Source of the DNA: Galdieria sulphuraria | Taxonomy: Eukaryota > Rhodophyta > Bangiophyceae > Galdieriales > Galdieriaceae | Assembly: GCF_000341285.1 (NCBI RefSeq) | Contig: NW_005178469.1 | Coordinates: forward strand, 124,001-188,000 | Reading direction: 5' to 3' | DNA: 64,000 nucleotides | Shown: one piece after another, positions 1-11,516 of the stretch | Layout: the number at the start of each line of letters is the position of its first letter | Position numbering within the stretch: the stretch's first letter is position 1 | The notes under the pieces: model-generated | What the model was told of the DNA's origin: nothing | Database searches by the model: none | Seen by the model: only the letters and a program-made list of their open reading frames with translations | Position numbers and translations under genes: made by a program

Positions 1-274
1 GGTAAGCAACGGTATTAGTACTTGCGCTTTCCGTGAAGTTTTGTCGTCACTAGGTGGACAGATGACCTTTCGAGTAAGAAAGAGCACGAAATTGAAAAAG
101 TTGATGTCCAACTACTGTGAAAAACAAGGTGTTGCATATGGTACATACCGTTTTACGTTGGATGGTAAACGTATCAACGAAAACGATACAGCAGAAACCC
201 TGCAAATGGAAGACGGTGACTGTATTGACGCCTTTTTATATCAACAAGGAGGAGCGAGATGTGAGAGTGAATAA
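1..274 (+). CDS. SUMO (small ubiquitin-like modifier), 3' part
   Basis: This is the C-terminal two thirds of a ubiquitin-like modifier that is conjugated to lysines of nuclear proteins. Base 1 is the last base of an upstream exon. An intron at 2-53 (GTAAGC...TAG, phase 1) precedes the visible exon at 54-274. The exon reads GGQMTFRVRKSTKLKKLM, then a beta-grasp tail with a DGD turn and the di-glycine QQGG. Six residues (ARCESE) follow the di-glycine and would be removed by a SUMO protease of the SENP/Ulp1 type. The F-R-V-x-K-S-T-x-L-K-K-L-M core is diagnostic of SUMO rather than ubiquitin or NEDD8. The N-terminus lies outside the window, so length and any consensus SUMOylation site cannot be judged. 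Confidence 0.93.
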   Translation, partial: VSNGISTCAFREVLSSLGGQMTFRVRKSTKLKKLMSNYCEKQGVAYGTYRFTLDGKRINENDTAETLQMEDGDCIDAFLYQQGGARCESE

Positions 275-331
275 AGTTGTGCTCAACAGTATGTATTTTT
301 TATAGTGTTATGATAAACTGCTCTTTGGATT

Positions 332-3300
332 TTATGAACGCACGAGGTCTTCTAGAAAATACAACAAGTGACGCAATTGCAACGTTTCTCCTTCTGTAAA
401 GTTACCCCAGTCACTTAATAACGATGAATATTTGGATGAAAGAAACCACACCAATCTGTCACCATCCAGTATGGTATTGGACTCGACAGGCCATCGAAAG
501 AACTGGTCTATCACTCGTTGCAGTTTCCATAAGAGTTTAGCATATCCATTACGAATAAACACCAACTGTGACCATGTACCGTCCATGCTTGTAACCATCA
601 GCTGATAAGAACAAGCAAGTATTGACGAAACAGCAAGTCCCGTATCCCACTGGTGGTTGGTGGTTAAAAAGGAGAGGTGAATCGGTATTTCATTCCAAGG
701 AATAGAACATAAGCAAGTCATCAACGAAACGTTGTGACTAGATGAAAGGGAATCATCCCATTCGCTGGCAGTATTCCATGCTTTGGAAAAAGGACACCAT
801 AACACATGAAGCATTGCTTGTCTATCTCCAACAAATACCAACTGACCGTGATCATGAAAGGGTTGGGTTGCGAGACTCACCACCAATTTTCGATATTCGT
901 CTTGACAAACTGGAACAATTTCACGATTGGATGTATGAATGCAATAGATATGGACCGAGTCCTTGCGATCTCCAACAAAAATAAATGGATGTTCCACATC
1001 AATCACTAGAATCAGTCCCCTGGTTTCTCCTCTAGCAATTTCTATGAGAGTTTGTTCCTGAGGGTCCATAGCAAATGCTAACAAGTGCTAAGAAGAGACT
1101 TTTCATCCACTGGATTGGTGCAATCGTCTTCATAACTTACCTCATTACAAGATACCAGCAAGGTTTCTTCATCCAACGGAGTAACTACCATCACTGCCCC
1201 TGGTAATAGGAATTCACAATTAACCATAAAACGACAAGATACCTACTAAAAGTTGATCATAACTTGCATTGAAAACAAACAAGACTTACTTCATCGTGTT
1301 TTGTTCGAACCAGTTGTAAAAGAACCACTCGTCCTTTGGTGTTGGGTACTCTTATGTCGCTATAAAGAACGGATTCCTCTGTTGCACCTATCAAAAGAAA
1401 TTGTTTCCAAACACAAATGCTGGTTACTGCCGTATGAGAAGGTAATACTAGATGTGCAAGCATTGCTTTCATGTCAAGAGTCCAAGCTTGCACTTCATAA
1501 GAAGAATGAAAGCTGGTTCTAGTCGCCTTCCTAACTACCAAGATATTCACATCCGTTTCTCGAAAGAAACCATCTGCACTAGTAATGAAATATTTCTGCA
1601 CTTTCAATGTCATTTGCGAGGTATGATAAATCTTGGAGTACCAAATATCTGAAGGACGATCGGAAAGAGGAACTTGCAATAATGCCAACTTTTTTGAAAT
1701 AGATAAGAATAACGTAGGATATTCGGACCAACCATGAAAAGGGCATGAAATACAAGCACCACTTGGTAACTCTCCATCAAAGATATGATCCCAGTAAAGC
1801 ATTCGAAAGTAAAATCTTTCATTTCTTTCACTAACCCACCACAGCAAATTGCCAGAAACTCCCAACAACATGGATGTATGTTTGTCATCTTTGGACCATA
1901 AAAACAACTAAAGAATCCAATAAGAAGACAAAAGAAACAAAACACAAATACTTGCCTGTAAAGGTGCTGTTCCAAGGGATTTTCCATAGCAGATTTGGAG
2001 ATTGGATTGATGCAACGTTAGGATCCAAAGGTACCCATCCCTGGTTCCAACATAAATGCGCTCATCTCTACATATCAATGACTCTACACGAGTTGTTATC
2101 ATATTTGGCAAATTCACTTGAGACGAAAGGCTTTTAGGAAGCTCTAAAATGAGATTATCTAACGAAAATCGGAATAACAGGTCCCCAGTCGTCAGGCTGT
2201 AAAGTTCCAAAGTTCCTTCATACGTCCCTATACAGATTCTAGGATCTTCCATTGTCCATTGTAGACAGAAATATGATATCTGACAAGAGAGAGATAAAAC
2301 ATGAACCACTTCAATTGTCTGAGAAGACGCAAATATTTGTAAAAGATATATTTGATAGTGCTGTTGACTCCATTGAATAGCTACCATGTTCTTTTCGCTT
2401 GTCGCTTGAAGAATCTCCAACTGTGGTAGAGGATTCCAATCTACAATTTCCCTATTCAATTGTGAAACTGAACTCTCATCTTTTACTAGTGAGAGTCTTA
2501 TTCCACCTTTATGGACTTGAAGATAGTTTTCGCCCTCGAAACAACTACAGTATACAGTTGACTGCATCGTTTCAAAGAAGATTTGATTATTCTCTAGAAA
2601 ACAGTTTTCATTTGCATCATACTGTAATACGCGGGTAGAATGAAGAAAAGAAATAACTACTAGCGAATCATAAAAGTCACCTGCATTGCAAGGTAAACAT
2701 AATATCTTGATACATTCCTCTTCCCATTTTTCCTCATGATGAGATAATGACTGTAGTGGAATATGTTTGTATAGTTCCCAAATACCTGAATATGCATCCA
2801 TTCCAAACGTGGAAGTAAATAAAGGAGAAATATTTCTGTTGTTGTCTTGTTTCATCGAATTTTTTGATACATACAGCACTGGAGAGTGAAATGGAATCTC
2901 ACTTAGCTTCTCACAACGAAAAGAAACATTTCCTTGCTCTTCTCCATCCCTCTTCAAATGAAAAGACAATAAACCACGAGTAGAAGATACTGCATAAAAA
3001 TAGACACCATGCAAGCCATCTTCTTCACATCCACTTCTGTTATAAGCCAATACAATATCCTTGTTTGGAATCTCTTCTGCAACGAGTATAGATGTTGCTT
3101 GCGCTTCAAGGGAACCTAATTTCAAACCTATCAAACTGCCGTCATCGAAAAAAGCAAAATATCTTATTCCTATCCATAAGATGTATGATGAATGATAGAA
3201 ACGTAGTAAAATTCAAAAACCAACCTTGGCGAGCTATACAAGAACAACTCGAAGCAAATGCAATACATCTTGTTTGCTGGATTCCATCTTGTGGAAGTTT

Positions 3301-4368
3301 TGTACGTATGATTTCACAATTGGCTTTAAAGTTTTCTCGAAATAATTGCTTATCTTCAACTTCATCATAAGTTGTATCAAGAAGTTGTTGAAACCATGAA
3401 GCATCCAAGGATATCAATAGTACATTGTTTTCACCAAAAACTGCTAGTTTCTTCTCTCTTTGAAGTAGACTTAACCTATTCCAGAGCATAAGCTCACTTC
3501 TCAAGGATACAGTTTCTCTGGTAAAATGATGAAGCGGAACTTCACATTTAAATACCACACTATGTTCATAAGTATCAAAGTTATAAAAATAGATATACTG
3601 TCTCCTCTTTACACAGTCTACAAGTAAAATGGCAAGCACTTGAGTTCTCACGTCTGTTTGCATTTCATCTTCTACACAAAACATGACATGCTGAATAAGT
3701 TTGTTTGTCAAGATAACCGTATTCACTCCAAATATATTTTGCGAAATTGTTTCGCACGACGGAAATAACAAAGAACCCAACTGAAAAGTCTCTTCAGCTT
3801 GTACAAGGAAGTCACGATAAATACAGAAATGGGTTTCACCTAGAGAACCAAAGAAAACGAAATAACTACAATAAATGCGTTTAGTGTACATAAAGATGCT
3901 AGCTTTAAAACGTATTTACCCATATGGGTCTACACATAAATGAGTTCCTAGTAAATCCTTCACAGGCAGCTGAAATTTCAGCAATCGATGAGGATTAAGA
4001 ACTTGAGTCTTGCAAGAGTATTCTAGAACTAGTAAGTTATTTTCTTCACACGAGACTAGCAAAGCAAAAGAGTTCTTCCAGCTTGGTACTGATAGGGTGG
4101 CGGCATTTTGTGTCTGAAAGGGAACGAAAAAGGTGTCTAGCGTTACCCATTCGTGACTAAGATATTTGAATTGAACAACATCTACGGAATTAGTACAAAC
4201 GAGGAATAGAATATCTGAATCAGTTACTTCTGCTCCATAGTCCTTATGAACGAAACCTGTTGGAGTACCTACTAACTTAACGGGCACTCTTCCACGAAGA
4301 AGCGTCCTCTTGTAGACACAAAACTCTAAATTGGGTTCCTCTGCAGTATTCGAAGGGACTTTCAACAT
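332..4368 (-). CDS. DDB1/CPSF-A/SF3B3-family beta-propeller protein
   Basis: Six exons (4368-3920, 3865-3225, 3169-1956, 1907-1290, 1242-1141, 1087-332) sum to 3780 nt, giving 1259 aa. Family signs are an N-terminal LLxGxxLCVDPYG block, an internal FFDDGSLIGLK strand, the LGTAPLQL...SERNERFYF core, and the C-terminal VGDRKDSVHIY and TILDGDRLVWFL blocks that match the CPSF-A domain. Such proteins are three-propeller scaffolds in CUL4 ligases, U2 snRNP (SF3B3) or the polyadenylation factor CPSF160. This copy is divergent. I think it resembles the little-studied plant DDB1-like 'CPSF A subunit' proteins more than canonical DDB1 or SF3B3, but that is from memory. The third intron (1955-1908) has a GC donor (GCAAGT). 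The gene is tail-to-tail with SUMO and its 3' end lies only 57 bp from it. Confidence 0.72.
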
Positions 4369-4460
4369 AACTATCTTATAAGGTATGTCTGAGGAGCATG
4401 TGAACTCGCGATCACTTGCATTTGAGGCTTTCTTTTCTTTTGATTTGGGTCAAAAGTGTA

Positions 4461-5696
4461 ATGTCTTCGGCAGAAGATGTCTCTTCAAATAAGGCACCAA
4501 CAGGTACAGCGAATAGCGACACGGATATAGTAAATATTGTTATAAAAAGGCCTCGTGAAGACAATGACGGAAATTACTTTGAATGTACTGTGCCAAAACG
4601 CTCAACTGTAGGGGAGTTGAAAGAATTGTTGCAACAGAAACATCCTTCTCACCCTTCACTACAAAATCAACAACTCATATATGGAGGAAGAATATTAGGG
4701 GACCCTGAACCAATTGAATGTATAATATCAAGCTCTTTGTACCAAGTGCCCGAGGCCACGAAACCAGTGTTGTATCTTGTAGTTCGAGGGGAAGGATCTG
4801 CCAGAACGGAAGCTGCTTCTAGCTCTCCTTCTGCAATTCCTGAGAACCATGTTGCACGAGCCGATAGGGTTCCTTCTTCAATGGAGTCTGACTTGACGGA
4901 AGCACGGAGCCTTGGCCAAAGCAACCCCCAGTCTACCCAGCAGACGTCATCTTCGACGGGAAATGCCGTTTCAGAAACTTTGGAACTTCAACAAATGTTG
5001 CAGAGATACTTTTCACAGTTGGAGGTTTCTCTAAGGGATTGGTCGCGACAATTGGAACAACTTGCAAATATTTCAGGTACTATCGCAAGGGGAAGTTCAC
5101 CCAGTGAATACAGTGCCTTCAGAAGTGATAGTAGTGCTGGGTTTTATCAGTCAAACATAAACAGTGCTGTACAACGTGAAGAAAATATTACCGGTTCTCA
5201 ACAACAGGTAAATTCTCATGGAATCGATAGGAATCCTCCTCAAGAAGCAAGAAGACAAGAACAAGGTAGACAACAACCAGAAGTTGCCGCTCCAGTTTTT
5301 CAACGGGGATTTGTATTACAGTTCCAAGTTGATTGGCAGTTGTTGATAAAGCTGTTCTTCCTTGTACTTCTATTGGGACAGGATGGAGATCCATTCCGTT
5401 TCTACGTTCTCCTATGTTTTGCAGCATTGGTTTACTTGTATCAGACGGGAGCGCTTTCTGGAATACTAGCAAGAATAAGCAATCTACTCAACACCTCTTC
5501 CATAAGCAGGCCGTCAAACGTTTCGCGAAGTTCCCATCAGATGGAAGGTCTGCCCGAAAGGAGAACTTCGAGATTTCGTCAGACTATTCGCAATGTTTAC
5601 CTAAAGATATACGTTTTTCTTTATAGTTTCATTTGTTCGTTATTTCCTGCTTGGCAACCAGATGCCGCAGAGCGTCCACCTCAACATGAAGATTAA
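4461..5696 (+). CDS. HERP-like ER membrane protein with N-terminal ubiquitin-like domain
   Basis: An intronless reading frame of 411 aa. The frame is open for 15 codons upstream, but ATG first appears at 4461. Residues about 22-110 form a ubiquitin-like domain with the HERP signature QQLIYGGRILGD and a hydrophobic VLYLVVRG end. A long Ser/Gln-rich linker with a short coiled stretch (LQQMLQRYFSQLE) follows. Next come two closely spaced hydrophobic segments near residues 290-330 (LLIKLFFLVLLLG, FYVLLCFAALVYLY) and a third weaker one near 380-398. This order matches HERPUD1/2, which sit in the ER membrane and recruit ERAD ligases through the cytosolic UBL domain. A role in ER-associated degradation is inferred from that family. 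The gene is divergent from the DDB1-like gene, with about 90 bp between start codons. Confidence 0.72.
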   Translation: MSSAEDVSSNKAPTGTANSDTDIVNIVIKRPREDNDGNYFECTVPKRSTVGELKELLQQKHPSHPSLQNQQLIYGGRILGDPEPIECIISSSLYQVPEATKPVLYLVVRGEGSARTEAASSSPSAIPENHVARADRVPSSMESDLTEARSLGQSNPQSTQQTSSSTGNAVSETLELQQMLQRYFSQLEVSLRDWSRQLEQLANISGTIARGSSPSEYSAFRSDSSAGFYQSNINSAVQREENITGSQQQVNSHGIDRNPPQEARRQEQGRQQPEVAAPVFQRGFVLQFQVDWQLLIKLFFLVLLLGQDGDPFRFYVLLCFAALVYLYQTGALSGILARISNLLNTSSISRPSNVSRSSHQMEGLPERRTSRFRQTIRNVYLKIYVFLYSFICSLFPAWQPDAAERPPQHED

Positions 5697-6052
5697 CTTG
5701 AAGATTACAGGAATATAGTTTCTGTTCTGGAGAGTACTTGATACAAATAATGTGAATCTTTGCTAGTAAGCAGACAACTGTAGAGTCCAAAGAATGAATT
5801 GCCAGTATTGTTGTAGCGAATATTTTGAGTCCATTTGTGGAAAGAGGGAGATGGTGGCATAGATTATACTGATGATTTCTCTGGTCCCAATTTACTATTA
5901 AAATGTTTTATAATAGTATTGAACAAACTCTTTGTTCACTCTTTCGACAAACTTAACTGAGACCATTCAGATAATTGCCAAAAAGGTTTTCGGGAATGAA
6001 ACTCTTAGAATTGTGTTGTATGTAAAATACGGAAGTAAAAAAAGAGTATTGA
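5697..6052. other. Intergenic, convergent 3' region
   Basis: This 356-bp gap lies between the 3' ends of the HERP-like gene (+) and SPO11 (-). It is AT-rich with no ORF I can support. It probably holds both 3' untranslated regions and polyadenylation sites. Confidence 0.6.
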
Positions 6053-7311
6053 CTACAACCGGGGAACAAGGTCCTCATAGTGAAAAATAGCAGACGGCAA
6101 ATAAGTTCTCGATAGATAAGAGTGTCCGAGCGAATAGATTGCTTGCAGTTCAACCTTACCATTCTGCATCGCATTCAATTCTTGCTCTAGTACTGCTAAA
6201 TTTCGTCCAGCTTTGGTTTGTAGTTGATTGCGCAACTTTGTGAGAAGAACTCGATCTCGCCTTGTTAAAGGCTTTCGAAACTTATCCCAAAGATTCAACT
6301 GCGACAACTGAGAGAAGTGTAAACCTAACCAGTAGATATGCAATGGCGTGCTTTCTCTCCAGGAGGAGCACGAAAGTTGGTTATCAAGATCAGACGCCTC
6401 CTTCGCAAGAGAACTTCTAAAGAAAATTGTTGAAACAAAATTATCAATTTGTATAGCTGATGGAGCAGATAACGTTACCTGTATGTTTGTAAAAGTGCCA
6501 AACCGTGGGGGTTATAGTCCACAAGACCAAGACAAGGTAGTCTAAGCTCTCTCGCTATTCTTTGAAACAAGAATTTTGTGGCAATGCTAGGATATCCGAG
6601 TCCGCAGATGAGAATGGAAGGCAAATGGTGGACAAATCTATCTTCTAATAGCCTCTTGAAGATCCCATGTTTCTCTATCACTTGGCAATGTTCTTGAGAC
6701 AAATATGTTAATGAGTTGAAACAGCTTCCTACCAACAATGTATTGAGCTCCGAGATTTTCGAATTTGAATTGGTTCAAGTACTCTGTACTGCCTGGTATA
6801 CACCAACCATCCTGACAAAGACATGTTTGTTAACAGTTCAAAGATGGCATTAGCTTCTTACTGGAAATTCCCTGAGACAGTCTATAGCATTAGATGAGGA
6901 ATTGTGGTGGACAAGGGCAATAGCGCCACTTAGAAATCCTTTGCTATTTGGAAAAATATGCAACTCATTACGGCTGCTACCTAACAGACCACTAATCTTA
7001 CGAATAGTTGTGTCCACTTGTATTTGGGAAGGAAACAAATAGGAACTGTGTTTAGTCAAGCTGTAACTTTTGTTTGTAACGCTATATTCCATCTTAAGAT
7101 GGCGCATTTCATAAAAAAGCGCGCGTTGATTAGCATAAGAACCTTGGACTAAAAGTGCATGTATCTTATCCATGAGTATGAATACACGACAAAGTACTAC
7201 ACTGTTATAAAGCTTCATTTCCTCTGTGATGACAAATTTTCCTTTCACTAGTTTTTGCAAAATGTAAAATATCCACTTTTCTATTTTACACACGGTAGTG
7301 TTTTCTTTCAT
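6053..7311 (-). CDS. SPO11: SPO11 / topoisomerase VI subunit A homologue
   Basis: Four exons (7311-6862, 6811-6733, 6680-6479, 6416-6053) sum to 1095 nt, giving 364 aa, the normal SPO11 size. SPO11 makes the double-strand breaks that start meiotic recombination, using a tyrosine as nucleophile. The likely catalytic tyrosine is Tyr67 in NQRALFYEMRHL. The FPNSKGFLSGAI strand, the Toprim glutamate in VVIEKHGIF, the motif VDYNPHG and the C-terminal YLSRTYLP (human YLSRVYLP) all fit. The second acidic position of the Toprim D-x-D is Asn here. The junctions restore conserved sequence exactly, for example QYIVVIEK across the second intron. Archaeal-type Topo VI A of plants is an alternative, but the short length and divergence favour SPO11. 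Confidence 0.9.
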
Positions 7312-7373
7312 AAGTCGAAATCCTCAAATCATTTTTTGGATTTTAATTTTGCCATTTCAAGTCTTGTTCCACG

Positions 7374-9401
7374 ATGGAAGATTTATGGTTGCAGTCCACA
7401 CCACCCAAACAGAAACTCTCTCCAAAGTCCAAATCAAGTATAAGGAAGTTGCAGAAAGAAGCAATCACACATATGCTTCAATTGTCGTACGGAGAGGACA
7501 ACAGTTTGGCTCTTGGAGATAGCAAACACGAAGAACAGAACTTGTGGAAGATTTTGGTTTATGACTCTTACGGACGTGACATAATTGCGCCTTTACTGAG
7601 GGTATCCGAACTAAGAAGTTTAGGGGTTACCCTGCACTTGTTACTTTCCTCTGAAAGGCAACCAATCCCTGAAGTACCTGCTGTTTATCTAGTTTCACCT
7701 ACGGAACAGAACATAAGTCGTATTTGTGAAGACTTGGAAGAGAAAATGTATGAACAATGTTATTTAAACTTCACCTCATCCTTGAGTCGAAATTTACTAG
7801 AGAGAATAGCAGAAAGCGCAGTGAGAGCTAGTGCAGTGCCACACGTCGCCAAGGTCTATGATATGTATACCAGCTTTGTCTCGTTAGAAGATGATCTATT
7901 TGAGTTAGAGATTAAGGACTGCTACTATACTATTCATCAACCTTCTGTTTCAAACGTAAAAGTGGAACAAACTATTGATGCCATCGTATCTGGGCTATTT
8001 TCAGTCTTTGTGACTCTCGCTTCGTTCCCAGTGATTCGAGCACAGAAAGGGGGACCTGCCGAAATGGTTGCGCATAAGCTTGACGATCTACTTCGTGATC
8101 ACCTAACAGCAAGAAGTAGCCTTTTTGTTGGAAAGAAGGGAGGTCTTGGTTCTCACTTTCAGAGGCCCTTGCTCATTCTTATGGATCGAGATATTGAACT
8201 CCATGTTATGTTTCATCATAGCTGGACTTATCAAGCTCTCATGCACGATTGTCTTCAACTTCATCTCAATCGGGTTATTGTTAAGGAAACGAGTTCAGCC
8301 GGTTCTTCAACAACGAGCAAAACGTATGATTTGGATCCCGAAGATGAATTTTTGATTGAAAATGCCGGAGTTCCTTTTCCTCAAGTTGCAGAAAATGTGG
8401 AAAAAGCATTGGAATCATATAAGCAGGAAATCAACGAAATTAACCGTAAGACTGGTTCTGTTGGAGAAGAGCTACTAAATGAAGAGTCGGACAATGTTCT
8501 GGAAGCCAAGGCTGCAGCGCTTGTTTCTGTACAAAATTCTTCACATGATTCCTCTAATGACCTCGCATCCTCTGTGGCTAAAATCCCGGTTTTGATGAAA
8601 AAGAAACGAACGATAGATTTACACACAAGTATTGCTAGTGCCTTGTTGGACTGTATTAAGGAGAGGTCACTTGATGCCTTCTTTCAACTGGAAGATGCTC
8701 TGATGAGTAAGCCCTCCCTGTCACATGAACAGCGTCAATCTGTATATAATCTAGTGAAGGACGTGCGAGGAAGTAAGGAGGATAAAATACGTCTAGTATT
8801 AATTTATTATTTGTTTCGTGAGAACATTTCGTCGGAAGAAATAAGAGAATTGAAAGAACTTCTTACTGGAGCGTCATGTAGTATTTCGCCTATTACGTAT
8901 TTGGAACAGTTGAGGAAAATGAACAAAGTCACGTCTACGTCACTTTTAAACTTGAAGCGAATGAGCTCAGGTTCAAACTCTACAGTTCCCTTTCATTTTG
9001 AAAGCATTATGTCGAGAGTAGTTGAACAAGGTTACAAAGGTTTGACGCAAGTTGCAGAGTCGTTGAAGAAACTGATTCCCTCGAATAAAGCCTTTATGAT
9101 CGCACGCATAGTTGAGTCCCTAATGGAGAATAACAAGACTTCGGAGAGTGAGAGTTTTAACTTTTTGTTTCTTGATCCGAAAGTTCGTAAGGGAAAGGTC
9201 GTTGAAAGTCAGAAGATATCAACTCCCTTTCAAGACGCCATCGTTTTTGTTGTTGGGGGTGGCAATTACGTAGAGTATCAAAATCTAAAGGATCACTCAC
9301 GGAAAGACAAGCATATTATTTATGGAAGTACGGATATGGTATCGTCCAATGAGTTTCTGCATCAATTGTCTAGACTAGGTGATGACCATTTGAATTCCTG
9401 A
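7374..9401 (+). CDS. SLY1: SLY1-type Sec1/Munc18 protein (SCFD1)
   Basis: A single-exon gene of 675 aa starting at ATG 7374, 62 bp from the divergent SPO11 start. SM proteins clasp SNARE bundles; SLY1 acts with syntaxin-5 at the ER-Golgi interface. Evidence is the N-terminal LWKILVYDSYGRDIIAPLL strand, the YLVSPTEQNISRI block, the FVSLEDDLFEL segment, LLILMDRDIEL, the FHHSWTYQALMHDCL helix, and the C-terminal FVVGGGNYVEYQNL that is nearly invariant in SM proteins. The length fits the family (about 640-680 aa). A Ser/Asn-rich insertion around residues 300-410 is less conserved. SLY1 is preferred over VPS45, VPS33 or SEC1 because of the DPEDEFLIENAGVPFP region, which matches SLY1 DxxDxFWxxNxxxPFP. 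Confidence 0.9.
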   Translation: MEDLWLQSTPPKQKLSPKSKSSIRKLQKEAITHMLQLSYGEDNSLALGDSKHEEQNLWKILVYDSYGRDIIAPLLRVSELRSLGVTLHLLLSSERQPIPEVPAVYLVSPTEQNISRICEDLEEKMYEQCYLNFTSSLSRNLLERIAESAVRASAVPHVAKVYDMYTSFVSLEDDLFELEIKDCYYTIHQPSVSNVKVEQTIDAIVSGLFSVFVTLASFPVIRAQKGGPAEMVAHKLDDLLRDHLTARSSLFVGKKGGLGSHFQRPLLILMDRDIELHVMFHHSWTYQALMHDCLQLHLNRVIVKETSSAGSSTTSKTYDLDPEDEFLIENAGVPFPQVAENVEKALESYKQEINEINRKTGSVGEELLNEESDNVLEAKAAALVSVQNSSHDSSNDLASSVAKIPVLMKKKRTIDLHTSIASALLDCIKERSLDAFFQLEDALMSKPSLSHEQRQSVYNLVKDVRGSKEDKIRLVLIYYLFRENISSEEIRELKELLTGASCSISPITYLEQLRKMNKVTSTSLLNLKRMSSGSNSTVPFHFESIMSRVVEQGYKGLTQVAESLKKLIPSNKAFMIARIVESLMENNKTSESESFNFLFLDPKVRKGKVVESQKISTPFQDAIVFVVGGGNYVEYQNLKDHSRKDKHIIYGSTDMVSSNEFLHQLSRLGDDHLNS

Positions 9402-10045
9402 ACAAGTTTCTGCAATGTCAGCAATAATGGGATTGGAGTATGTGAATATATAGAGAATTCAGTTTTGCTCTATTTCAAAGAGTCGACAACACACTGTGTC
9501 AAACAAAGTACACCAGAGGAAGGATATTTTCCTGATTTCATCTGAAATGTTTTGGCATTTTGAAATGCTTTCGACATAAAATAAATTGCCAAAGTATTTA
9601 GCTGAATGCGATATTAGTTGGTTTGGAAACGAGGAAATAATATCAATCTTTCTAATCCAAGCAAGGTTAAATAATATGGCAGTCGCACTTGGGAATATTT
9701 TGTCCAAAGTCAATTGGATATCATTTTGGTTAATGTTGGCTTTTTGGATTGCCATTCAATGCGTTTTATGGATATGTTCGAGTCATAAGTCATGAAAACG
9801 CATTCATTTGAGAAGCAGTCAACTGTTTTCATTTTTTCCAATTGGTCAGTTTCTTCTAACAATTGATGCTTTGGCCCTTAACGGAACGAGTTGAAAGCTT
9901 CTCCTGAAAAGCTTGTAATAAATTGGACCCGTTTGTTAAATGAACAGTTAGATGGCGCTATTCCGTGGAAAGCGGCGATAGGATAAAATCATAGATGCGA
10001 TAATTTGCTATTTTGGAATTTGAAATTCAAATAGCAGCAGAGAAG
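9402..10045. other. Intergenic, with a possible 39-aa membrane micro-ORF (9676-9795 +)
   Basis: No conserved gene is visible in this 644-bp gap. An ATG at 9676 opens a 39-codon frame whose C-terminal two thirds are hydrophobic (WISFWLMLAFWIAIQCVLWI), resembling a single tail anchor. I do not recognise it and it may be chance. A minus-strand frame at 9459-9755 covers the same bases and looks like its shadow. The right end holds the promoter of the next gene. Confidence 0.3.
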
Positions 10046-11443
10046 ATGGTGCTTACCAGAAGCTCCAGTAAAAAAGCTCCAGCCGAGAATGAGGAAAAGC
10101 AAGAATACATTGGTAAGTGTTTCTGTCCAGAGCTCTGCTAATTGATGGTTTATTACAAGCTACAATAGAAACTCCTGTTCGCAAGCTCAGTAGGGAACTG
10201 GCTTCTTTAGGAATTCGAGCCCCTCCCGGTACTCCCTGTCAACAGTCTTCTCCAGATCTCGCAAACTCTCAAGTACAAAAGGATGAATCACACAAGGATC
10301 AAATAGCAAAAAGATATGAAGGAAGTGAAAGGACGCAACTCTTTTGTTCACTTAATGAAGAGAATAATCCACAGTTGTGTACAACAACACTGGCTAATAG
10401 AGCAGCGCCAGAGAACTTGAATAATAATGATGCCTTGTTTCAATTTGAAGAAATCAGCGTGAAGTTAACTCCCAACACTCAGGAACCCGAGTCGTCTATT
10501 GAAAAAGATGATGTCGCACGTAGCACCGAGCTGAAAGATGATGATAGGAAGTCATTGCAAACAGCAGAAAAACAATCACAAGATTCTTACAGTATGTTTT
10601 CAACACCTGTCAGTCAAACAGCTGAAGCCTCATTTCAACTGTTGGGTAATGATGCTTCCAACGAGTGGTGTGGAGAACATGTTCGTTTTTCTATACTTGG
10701 AAAGAGCAAAGTAAAGGTATACCATCAGCCTACACTAAAGACAACTTCGCCAGATGAAAACATTGAACCACAACAATTAGAGGAAAATGAGTCCATAATA
10801 GAAGAAGACATTCTGGAAGTTGCAATCCCAGAACCTCAAAAGCTGGATTTTGATATCCATTCAGAACCTATCAAGTCTGCCGATAACCAAAAGCATTCTT
10901 CTCCAGAAAGCGAAACCTCTTATTCTCTATCATCTAATGAGACCAAGGGAGATGATTTACGAAATCAGGTAGTCATATCAACGGAACCTACAGAAAGTGA
11001 CCCTGGAGCAGTCCTTCGGTCGAATAATAGATTTGAAAAAAAGGAAAGTAGTGAAACTTCAAAGAAGAAATGGCACAATGGTCAAAGAAAGTGTTGGGTC
11101 GAAAATTCCCATTTTTGCAGACACACTCAGAGCTCTGCTATGAAGGACAAGAAATTCGAAACAAATTTACAGAGAAATAATGAAAATATTGATAAGAGTG
11201 GAAATTCGATACATTGGAAAGGCCAACATATTCGGTTTGAGGATAGTCCTGGTGAGTAATTATAGCTTCATTACATTTTCTGATAGCTTAATATGTTTCA
11301 AAGATATTATTGAGGAGAAAATGAAAGGCCTTCATATCAGTAATGCTAGATTCATGAGACCTACTATATCTACCTCGGCAAAAAAGTCTGAACACCGACA
11401 ACACAAACAAGAATTTGCCAGTAAATATCTTTGGAAGTTTTAA
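10046..11443 (+). CDS. Unrecognised low-complexity, probably nuclear protein
   Basis: Three exons are proposed: 10046-10112, 10160-11251 and 11304-11443, giving about 432 aa. The first junction (I-G|CT) is clear because the second exon lacks its own ATG until far inside. The protein is largely disordered, rich in Glu, Ser and Asn, with a short conserved-looking segment TPVRKLSRELASLGI followed by RAPPGTP near the N-terminus and basic stretches near the end. The first residues (MVLTRSSSKKAP) are basic. I cannot name a family. The LSRELASLGI helix could be a binding motif of a chromatin or cell-cycle protein, but this is speculation. The third exon relies on the acceptor at 11302-11303. Confidence 0.55.
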
Positions 11444-11516
11444 CAAATGTCGTTTTTTCTGATCGATTTTGAATAATAAAAGCCCGTTTGATGGTCAACG
11501 CTTTCAAGTCTCTTGA

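Noticed and set aside
7255-7522. Plus-strand frames overlapping the SPO11/SLY1 divergent starts
   Set aside because: They overlap SLY1 codons in another frame or SPO11 antisense, show no family motif, and are explained as shadows.
9459-9755. 98-codon minus-strand frame
   Set aside because: It overlaps the plus-strand micro-ORF candidate, has no motif and has a weak start; likely a chance frame.
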